A DNA stretch of 33,747 nt from Thermoanaerobaculales bacterium (lineage in GTDB: Bacteria > Acidobacteriota > Thermoanaerobaculia > Thermoanaerobaculales > Sulfomarinibacteraceae): positions 1 to 33,747 of the forward strand of contig JARFRM010000276.1 in NCBI GenBank assembly GCA_029287235.1. The letters are read 5' to 3'. A model generated the notes under the pieces. It was not told the origin of the DNA, made no database searches, and saw only the letters and a list, made by a program, of their open reading frames with translations. Below, one piece after another: positions 6,958 to 13,495 of the stretch (position 1 is the stretch's first letter; each line of letters opens with the position of its first letter). Made by a program: the position numbers and the translations under genes.

Positions 6958-7956
6958 ATGGACCAACCACAAGGATCTGCGACCGCAGCCCAAACCGACG
7001 AGGGTAACGTGGAAATATGCTCGACCTGCATGCATCTTCCAGGCTGCAAGCTGAGGTCGAAACAGGACTCACCCATCCTCCTGTGCGACGAATTCGAAGA
7101 GGGTGAGTGGAACGCGGATCTTGTCACGGCACTCATCGACAAGCACCGCGATCAACGCGGCGGCCTGATTTCGATCCTCGAGGGCGTCCAGGCAAACTAC
7201 GGATTCCTGCCGGAAGACGCGCTCAGGTTGGTTTCAGCCAGGACCGGTCGGTCACTCGTTGACATCTACGGCGTTGCGACCTTTTACAAGACCTTCAGCC
7301 TCGAACCTCGCGGGCGCCACCTCTGCTCGGTGTGCGTCGGAACCGCCTGCCATGTCCGCAACTCGCCGGCGGTGGCCGATGAGCTCGCTTGCCAGCTCGG
7401 GGTCCAACCGGGTGAGACAACCGAAGATCGGGAGTTTTCCTTCGAGACGGTGAACTGCCTCGGCGCCTGTGCTCTCGGGCCCGTGGTCGTGGTCGACGGC
7501 CACTACTTCCCGCAGGTCACGACCCGGGAGGTCGGAGAGATCCTCGAAAAGACAAAAACCGGTCTCGATCGAGTCGAGGTCGCCACCGACGAGCGGGTCT
7601 TCCCGATCGAGGTGTTCTGCGCCCGCTGCAATCGCAGTCTGATGGACCACAGACACCCCATCGAGGGTCACCCCTCGGTTCGGGTGACGATCTCGTTCGG
7701 CCGCAAACACGGCTGGCTCAGGCTCTCGTCGCTCTACGGCAGCTACACCATCGAGTCCGAAGATCAGATTCCCGAGAAGACGATCGCCCATTTCTTCTGT
7801 CCTACCTGCCACGCCGAGCTCGCCGGCGCCACCGATTGCCCGCTCTGTGCGGCGCCGATGGTTCCGCTGATCGTCCGCGGCGGCGGCATGGTTCAGATCT
7901 GCTCGCGCCGAGGATGCACCAGCCATCTTCTCGACGTGAGCGGACTCGGTGCATAG
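6958..7956 (+). CDS. NuoE/HydC-like [2Fe-2S] subunit with extra Cys motifs and zinc-ribbon tail
   Basis: 332 residues, about twice the usual length of a 24-kDa NuoE subunit. Residues ~45-195 form the thioredoxin-like NuoE domain: helical GGLISILEGVQANYGFLPEDA, GVATFYKTFS, and the [2Fe-2S] ligands C126/C131 (CVGTAC) and C167/C171 (NCLGAC). In front is a Cys-rich segment (CSTCMHLPGC, then LCDEFEEG). Behind it are paired cysteines typical of zinc ribbons (CARC, FFCPTC, DCPLC, ICSRRGC). It should pass electrons to or from the NuoF-like partner encoded next, as in HydABC and complex I. The added metal-binding segments may help docking or assembly. The start ATG has gggaggc seven bases upstream. 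It is the first gene of a four-gene operon, with the next gene 12 bases downstream. Confidence 0.88.
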   Translation: MDQPQGSATAAQTDEGNVEICSTCMHLPGCKLRSKQDSPILLCDEFEEGEWNADLVTALIDKHRDQRGGLISILEGVQANYGFLPEDALRLVSARTGRSLVDIYGVATFYKTFSLEPRGRHLCSVCVGTACHVRNSPAVADELACQLGVQPGETTEDREFSFETVNCLGACALGPVVVVDGHYFPQVTTREVGEILEKTKTGLDRVEVATDERVFPIEVFCARCNRSLMDHRHPIEGHPSVRVTISFGRKHGWLRLSSLYGSYTIESEDQIPEKTIAHFFCPTCHAELAGATDCPLCAAPMVPLIVRGGGMVQICSRRGCTSHLLDVSGLGA

Positions 7957-7968
7957 GAGATCTCGATA

Positions 7969-10900
7969 ATGAGAAAACTCATATCTCTGGATGAACTGAT
8001 CGGCTTCCGCGAGCGAGTCGCCTCGAAGGAGGAGCCCGAAGCCGAGACTCCGGCCCTCGTGGTCTGCGCGGGCACGGGAGGACAGGCAAGCGGATCCAAC
8101 GACATTCTGAGAATCATCAAACGTCACATCCTGCAGGAGAACCTCGGTGACAAGATCGAGCTGAGGATCACGGGATGCCAGGGTTTCTGCGAGATGGACC
8201 CGTTCATCCTCGTCGAACCGTGGTTGCATCTGTACCCGCGTCTGCGGATGGAGGATGTCCCGCGGGTCATCAAGGCGGCTCTCGAAGGCCAGGTCGACGA
8301 AGACCTGATCTACAAGGAACCTCAGGTCGGGACGACGTTCCACAGCCAGAGCGATATTCCATTCTTCAAGAAACAGACCCGAACGATCCTCGGCAACAAC
8401 CAGATGCTCGATCCGATCCGAATCTTCAACTACGTCGAGCGTTCCGGCTACGCCGCGTTGGAGAAGGTGCTCACCAAATCCGACCCCGATTGGATCGTCG
8501 AGGAGGTCAAAACATCGGGCCTTCGCGGCCGCGGAGGCGCCGGCTTCCCGACCGGCCGGAAGTGGGAGCTCGCGAGAGCCTCCGGTAACGAAGGGCAACC
8601 CAAATACCTCGTCTGCAACTGCGATGAGGGCGATCCCGGCGCCTACATGGACCGCAGCCTGCTCGAGGGAAATCCTCACGCCATCGTCGAAGGAATGCTG
8701 ATCGCGGGCATCGCCATCGGCGCGGAACAGGGAATCATCTACGTTCGCAGCGAGTACCCTCTGGCGATCAAGCACACGTTGATTGCACTCAGGCAGGCCC
8801 GCGAGCTCGGTCTGCTCGGTGAGGACATCCTCGGCACCGGAATCAACTTCGACATCGAGATCGTTCGCGGCGCCGGCGCCTTCGTCTGCGGTGAGGAAAC
8901 CGCCCTGATCCGATCGGTCGAAGGATTCATGGGCGAGCCGCGGCAGCGACCGCCCTACCCCATTGCCAAGGGAATCGACGGATGCCCGACCTGCATCAAC
9001 AACGTCGAAACCCTCGCCAACGTCCCGGTCATCATCAACCGGGGCGCAGCCGAGTACACCAAGGTCGGCACCCCCGGGAACACCGGAACCAAGATCTTCT
9101 CCCTGGTCGGCAAGATCCGCAACACCGGTCTCGTCGAGGTCCCCCTCGGGATGACCATCGGCGAGGTCGTCCACGACATCGGCGGCGGCCCACCGGGCAA
9201 GGCCAGGATCAAGGCCGTACAGACGGGTGGCCCATCCGGTGGCTGCATCCCGGCGGAGCGTTTCGACCTCCCGGTGGATTTCGACAGTCTCAAAGAGGCC
9301 GGATCGATCATGGGCTCCGGCGGCATGATCGTCATGGACGAAGACACCTGCATGGTCGACGTGGCCAAGTATTTCATGGCCTTCCTCAGGGATGAGTCCT
9401 GCGGTAAGTGCTTCACCTGCCGCAAGGGAACTCAGCGCATGCACGAGCTCCTCGAGGACATCACTGAAGGCCGCGGCACCCTCGAACACCTCGAGCTGCT
9501 CGAGGAGCTGGCCGTCGTGGTCAAGGACACCTCGATGTGCGGTCTCGGACAATCAGCCGCCAACCCGGTTTTGAGCACGCTGCGCTACTTCCGCCACGAG
9601 TACGAGCGACACATCATCGACAAACGGTGCGACGCCTTTGTCTGCAAAGAACTGGTCGGGCCGCCCTGCCAGGCGGCCTGCCCCGTGGGAACCGAAGCCT
9701 GGCGCTATGTCGCGCACATCGGTCGCGGCGAGTATGACGAGGCATACAGGGTGATCCGGGAGGCAAATCCCTTCCCGTCGGTCTGCGCGCGAGCCTGCGA
9801 CCACCAATGCGAGGAGAGGTGCCGCGCCGGAACGAGCGGTGGCGACCCGATCGCCATCCGGGCCCTCAAACGGTTCGTGACCGACCGCATCGACCCTTCT
9901 TCGTACGTCCCGCCGCGGCAAGAGTGGACTGACGGCGAACCACCGCGAGTCGCCGTGGTCGGAGCGGGGCCCGCCGGCCTGTCGGCGGCCCATGTTCTCT
10001 CGCTCAGGGGCTATCGGGTCTCGGTCTTTGAATCCGAGCCCGAACCCGGAGGGATGCTCTACTGCGCCATCCCCGAGTACCGGCTGCCTCGCGACGTGAT
10101 CACGAAGGAGATCGAGTCCCTGCTCGACGACAACATCGATGTCGTGTGCAACACTACCCTCGGGACCGATTTCACTATCGACAGCCTCCTCGAGGACGGC
10201 TTCAAAGCGGTGCTCCTGGCGCTCGGCGCTCACAAGAGCCGGCCTCTCGGCATCGAGAACGAAGACGTCCCGGGGGTTTACCCCTCGATCGATTTCCTCA
10301 AGGCATTCAACCAGCGTGGCGAGCAGCTCGCCAAGGGACGGGTCGGCATCATCGGCGGCGGCAACTCTGCAATCGACGCGGCCAGGACCGCTCTGCGCCA
10401 ACGCGACGTCGAGAGCGTTTCCATCCTCTACCGCCGAACCCGGATCGAGATGCCCGCGTTCGAGGAGGAAATCGAGGCCGCCCTGCAGGAGGGGATCGCC
10501 ATCGAAACCCTGATCAGTCCCACCGAGATCAGGACGACCAGTGGGCTGTTCTCCCACCTGGTCTGTGTCCGAAACAGCCTCGGCGAGCCGGACGCGAGCG
10601 GCCGCCGCCGACCGGTGCCGATTCCCGATAGCGAGTTCCTCCTCGAGCTCGACACCCTGATCGTCGCGATCAGTGAGGACTCGGGAGTCGACTGCATCAC
10701 CCCTGCGCGTGAGGGGGGAATCGAAGTTACCGACTGGAACACTGTGAAGGCCGACCCCAAGACCCTGGTCACCAGTCGACCGGAGGTCTTCGCCGCAGGA
10801 GACGTGATCACGGGACCCAATACGATCATCGACGCCATCGCGGACGGGAAGCGGGCAGCTGCGATGATCGACCTCTACATCAGAGGCGAGGAACTGGTCC

Positions 10901-11154
10901 TGCCGGCCAGATCCGTCGTACCGCTTTCCTATCTCGAGGCTGTGGAGGTCGACCCGGAGGAAGCTCGGGAGAAGCGGGTGGAAACTCCACGAGCCTCGGT
11001 CGACTGGCGAAAGCGGAACTTCGCCGAGGTCGAGGTCGGATTGTCAATGCAGGAAGCACGCATCGAGGCCCACCGCTGTCTACGATGCGATCTCGAGTTT
11101 GCCGAGCAGCCGGATCAACCCGAGGTTCGGGTTGCTGGAGGACAAGCAGAATGA
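7969..11154 (+). CDS. NuoF/HydB-like NADH:FMN subunit fused to a GltD/NfnL-like FAD-NAD(P)H module
   Basis: 1061 residues in three modules. Residues ~1-110 are a HydB-type thioredoxin-like [2Fe-2S] domain with VCAGTGGQASGS and TGCQGFCEMD; one of the four expected cysteines is glycine (CAGTGG instead of CxGTGC). Residues ~125-545 are NuoF: FMN site SGLRGRGGAGFPTG, CNCDEGDPGAYMDR, NADH site GAGAFVCGEETAL, and [4Fe-4S] ligands ESCGKCFTCRKGT with TSMCGLG. Where HydB would have its ferredoxin tail, residues ~555-1000 are a glutamate synthase small subunit/NfnL module: Fe-S cysteines CKELVGPPCQAACPVG and VCARACDHQCEERC, FAD site VVGAGPAGLSAAH, NAD(P)H site GIIGGGNSAIDAAR, and AAGDVITGPNTIIDAIADG. 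One chain therefore carries two pyridine-nucleotide flavin sites. Its stop overlaps the next start (ATGA). Reaction direction and the NADH/NADPH assignment are inferred. Confidence 0.9.
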   Translation: MRKLISLDELIGFRERVASKEEPEAETPALVVCAGTGGQASGSNDILRIIKRHILQENLGDKIELRITGCQGFCEMDPFILVEPWLHLYPRLRMEDVPRVIKAALEGQVDEDLIYKEPQVGTTFHSQSDIPFFKKQTRTILGNNQMLDPIRIFNYVERSGYAALEKVLTKSDPDWIVEEVKTSGLRGRGGAGFPTGRKWELARASGNEGQPKYLVCNCDEGDPGAYMDRSLLEGNPHAIVEGMLIAGIAIGAEQGIIYVRSEYPLAIKHTLIALRQARELGLLGEDILGTGINFDIEIVRGAGAFVCGEETALIRSVEGFMGEPRQRPPYPIAKGIDGCPTCINNVETLANVPVIINRGAAEYTKVGTPGNTGTKIFSLVGKIRNTGLVEVPLGMTIGEVVHDIGGGPPGKARIKAVQTGGPSGGCIPAERFDLPVDFDSLKEAGSIMGSGGMIVMDEDTCMVDVAKYFMAFLRDESCGKCFTCRKGTQRMHELLEDITEGRGTLEHLELLEELAVVVKDTSMCGLGQSAANPVLSTLRYFRHEYERHIIDKRCDAFVCKELVGPPCQAACPVGTEAWRYVAHIGRGEYDEAYRVIREANPFPSVCARACDHQCEERCRAGTSGGDPIAIRALKRFVTDRIDPSSYVPPRQEWTDGEPPRVAVVGAGPAGLSAAHVLSLRGYRVSVFESEPEPGGMLYCAIPEYRLPRDVITKEIESLLDDNIDVVCNTTLGTDFTIDSLLEDGFKAVLLALGAHKSRPLGIENEDVPGVYPSIDFLKAFNQRGEQLAKGRVGIIGGGNSAIDAARTALRQRDVESVSILYRRTRIEMPAFEEEIEAALQEGIAIETLISPTEIRTTSGLFSHLVCVRNSLGEPDASGRRRPVPIPDSEFLLELDTLIVAISEDSGVDCITPAREGGIEVTDWNTVKADPKTLVTSRPEVFAAGDVITGPNTIIDAIADGKRAAAMIDLYIRGEELVLPARSVVPLSYLEAVEVDPEEAREKRVETPRASVDWRKRNFAEVEVGLSMQEARIEAHRCLRCDLEFAEQPDQPEVRVAGGQAE

Positions 11155-11828
11155 TCAACCTCAAGATCAACGGCATCGACGTCGCGGTGGACTGGGGCAC
11201 GACCCTCCTCGAAGCTGCGGAGTTCCTCGGTCTCCCGATCCCGACCCTGTGCCACATGGAGGGACTCACCCCGTATGGGGCGTGTCGGCTGTGCGTTGTC
11301 GAGGTCGGCAAACCGCCGAACTCGAAGTTGGTGACATCGTGCACCTACCCGGCCGAAGAGGGCCTCGAAGTGCGCACTGCATCGGCCAGGGTCGTTCGCG
11401 CCCGCAAGATCATCGTCGAGCTACTGCTCGCGTCCTGCCCGCAATCGAAGACGATCCAGGACATCGCCGCGGCCATGGAGGTTCGTCAACAACGGTTTCG
11501 GCAGGAGAACGAAGACTGCATCCTGTGCGGCCGCTGTGTCCGGATGTGCTCGGAGCAGATGGTGGCCGGCGCCATCGGGTTCACCGGACGCGGTCAGGAT
11601 CGGGCCATCGGGACCCCGTTCGACAGCCACTCGGAAGTCTGCCGGCTCTGTGGCGGTTGCATCTACGTCTGCCCGGCATGCGAGCTGCGCTGCACCTACA
11701 CCGATCCGGAAAAGGCGATCTGCGGAGGCTGCGCGAACCTGGCGCCACCGTGCGTCGACAAACCGCAATTCGACGACATGATGTGTTACATGCAGCCCTG
11801 CGTTGCCTGTGAGATCAAAGAAGACTGA
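11151..11828 (+). CDS. NuoG/HydA-type iron-sulfur subunit with Cys-rich C-terminus
   Basis: 225 residues. The N-terminal ~85 residues are a plant-type [2Fe-2S] domain: LCHMEGLTPYGACRLC followed by VTSC gives C-x10-C-x2-C and a fourth Cys. A linker (VELLLASCPQSKTIQ) lacks the usual His-Cys3 cluster of NuoG. Two [4Fe-4S] motifs follow, CILCGRCVRMC and CRLCGGCIYVCPAC. The last 40 residues hold another set of cysteines (ICGGCANLAPPC, then MMCYMQPCVAC), enough for a further cluster or a zinc site. There is no molybdopterin or H-cluster domain, so this is an electron-transfer subunit only. It probably wires the NuoF-GltD chain to ferredoxin and to the GltB-like protein encoded 13 bases downstream. 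It starts at the ATGA overlap with ggagg 11 bases upstream. Confidence 0.88.
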   Translation: MINLKINGIDVAVDWGTTLLEAAEFLGLPIPTLCHMEGLTPYGACRLCVVEVGKPPNSKLVTSCTYPAEEGLEVRTASARVVRARKIIVELLLASCPQSKTIQDIAAAMEVRQQRFRQENEDCILCGRCVRMCSEQMVAGAIGFTGRGQDRAIGTPFDSHSEVCRLCGGCIYVCPACELRCTYTDPEKAICGGCANLAPPCVDKPQFDDMMCYMQPCVACEIKED

Positions 11829-11841
11829 GGGAGGAGAACCC

Positions 11842-13431
11842 ATGTCCCTGTCCAGAACCAATTCCACGGCCGCAACCCTGACCAAGAACCGGACCGAAGA
11901 CTCCATCGTCCCGGCATCGGGCATGTGCGTGACCTGCGTTGACGGTTGCATCGGCATGTGCGAGATCGGGAAATCGGCCTACCGGGGCCACGAGGTGATC
12001 TACCCGCAACCGTTCGGTGTGATCACCACCGCCAGCGAGAAGGTCTTCCCCGTCGACTACTCCCACTACAACATCATGGGCACCTCCGTCGGTGCGCACG
12101 GGATCGAAGCCGACAGCGACAAGGCTAATTTCCCGGCGGTGAACCTCGAGGTTCGCGTCGGTAATGACGACGGATTGAAATTCCGCTACCCGTGGATCAT
12201 CCCGGGCATCGGTTCCACCGATGTCGCCAAGAACAACTGGGAGGGTCTGGCCATCGGATCCGCCCTCTCCGGGACCGGTCTCACCATCGGCGAGAACGTC
12301 GTCGGCATGGACATGGAGGCGACGATCTCAAATGGCCGGGTGACCGACACGGTCGATCTCAAACGTCGGGTCAAGCTCTACAAGGACCACCAGATCGACG
12401 GCTATGGCGCCATCATCGTCCAGGCCAACGTCGAGGACACCCGTCTCGGCGCCCAGGAGTACGCAATCCAGGAGCTCGGCGTCGAGGTCGTGGAACTCAA
12501 GTGGGGGCAGGGCGCCAAGAACATCGGCGGTGAGGTCAAGATCAAGGACCTTGAGAAAGCTCAAGAACTCCACAGACGTGGATACGTCGTGCTCCCCGAC
12601 CCGACCGACGAAAAGGTCATCGACGCCTTCAAGCGCGGAACCTTCCGGGAGTTCGAACGCCACTCCCGGGTCGGGATGGTCGAAGAGGAGGGCTTCGCGA
12701 CTCGGGTGGAGGAACTTCGTGCCGCGGGCGCGAAATACGTCTTCCTCAAGACCGGTGCCTATCGGCCTTCAGATCTCGCACGGGCCATCGCCTGGTCGTC
12801 GAAATACGGCATCGACATGCTGACCGTCGATGGCGCCGGCGGCGGGACCGGAATGAGCCCGTGGAAAATGATGAACGAGTGGGGCATGCCACCCGTCGAG
12901 CTCCATTCTCTCCTCTACACCTATGCCAAACAGCTCTCTGATGCCGGTCGGCCCGTTCCGGCCCTGGTGCTGGCCGGCGGGTTTGTCTTCGAGGATCAGA
13001 TCTTCAAGGGCCTGGCCATCGGCGCTCCCTTCGTCAAGATGGTCGGGATGGCGCGGTCTCCCATCGCGGCGGCCATGGTCGGGAAGACCATCGGCAAGAC
13101 CATCGACGAGTCACAGCTGCCGGTCTATGTCGAGCGCTTTGGGAGAACCCGCGATGAGATCTTCGTCACCGCCGCCGATCTACGTCAGCTGATCGGAAAC
13201 GACGAGTTCGAAAAACTGCCCACCGGCGCCATCGGTCTCTACACCTACTACGAGCGCCTGGCGCAGGGCCTTCGTCAGCTCATGTGCGGCTCGAGGAAGT
13301 TCGCCACCAAGTACATCGCGCGCGACGACCTGGCAAGCCTGACACGTGAGGCCGCCGACATGAGCGGCATCCAGTTCACCCTCGATATGGATCGGGAGGA
13401 GGTCGACACGATCCTCAACGGTCAGCACTGA
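11842..13431 (+). CDS. GltB-like FMN-binding (GOGAT-domain) protein, atypical
   Basis: 529 residues related to the FMN-binding synthase domain of glutamate synthase, archaeal/stand-alone type. Recognisable elements are the barrel motifs VELKWGQGAKNIGGEVKI, TVDGAGGGTGMSPWKMM and LAGGFVFEDQIFKGLAIGAP. There is no class II glutaminase domain. The cysteines that bind the [3Fe-4S] cluster of GOGATs are also missing; the corresponding region reads KMVGMARSPIAAAMVGKTIG. Instead, the N-terminus carries C29-x2-C32-x3-C36-x3-C40 (MCVTCVDGCIGMC), a good fit to a [4Fe-4S] site. It would accept electrons from the three preceding Fe-S/flavin subunits. Glutamate synthesis from 2-oxoglutarate with free ammonia is one option, but the missing cluster leaves the substrate open. 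The start ATG follows gggaggagaaccc. It is the last gene of the operon. Confidence 0.82.
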   Translation: MSLSRTNSTAATLTKNRTEDSIVPASGMCVTCVDGCIGMCEIGKSAYRGHEVIYPQPFGVITTASEKVFPVDYSHYNIMGTSVGAHGIEADSDKANFPAVNLEVRVGNDDGLKFRYPWIIPGIGSTDVAKNNWEGLAIGSALSGTGLTIGENVVGMDMEATISNGRVTDTVDLKRRVKLYKDHQIDGYGAIIVQANVEDTRLGAQEYAIQELGVEVVELKWGQGAKNIGGEVKIKDLEKAQELHRRGYVVLPDPTDEKVIDAFKRGTFREFERHSRVGMVEEEGFATRVEELRAAGAKYVFLKTGAYRPSDLARAIAWSSKYGIDMLTVDGAGGGTGMSPWKMMNEWGMPPVELHSLLYTYAKQLSDAGRPVPALVLAGGFVFEDQIFKGLAIGAPFVKMVGMARSPIAAAMVGKTIGKTIDESQLPVYVERFGRTRDEIFVTAADLRQLIGNDEFEKLPTGAIGLYTYYERLAQGLRQLMCGSRKFATKYIARDDLASLTREAADMSGIQFTLDMDREEVDTILNGQH

Positions 13432-13438
13432 GGGTCAG

Positions 13439-13475
13439 CGGGCCGGGAGTGACACGAATCACCGCTTGCGGCCCG
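13439..13475. terminator. Possible bidirectional terminator between convergent genes
   Basis: cgggccg (13439-13445) pairs exactly with cggcccg (13469-13475) across a 23-base loop, in the short gap between the convergent GltB-like and PilZ-AMIN genes. No T-run follows on either strand, so support is positional. Confidence 0.3.
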
Positions 13476-13495
13476 TCCGTTCAATTCGCGGCTCG

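Noticed and set aside
6562..7035. Minus-strand frame of 157 codons in the gap before the flavoprotein operon
   Set aside because: It runs into the NuoE-like coding start, has no ribosome site, and its composition is random.
7252..9552. A 766-codon open frame on the minus strand
   Set aside because: It lies wholly opposite the NuoE- and NuoF-like genes. Its length comes from codon bias of the real genes in GC-rich DNA; it has no ribosome site or family motifs.
6958..11828. Respiratory complex I or an NAD-dependent hydrogenase/formate dehydrogenase
   Set aside because: No membrane subunits, no H-cluster, no NiFe subunit and no molybdopterin domain are present; only the NuoEFG-type electron-input modules are found.
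11842..13431. Plain annotation as glutamate synthase large subunit (gltB)
   Set aside because: There is no glutaminase domain and no [3Fe-4S] cysteines, so substrate and reaction cannot be assumed.
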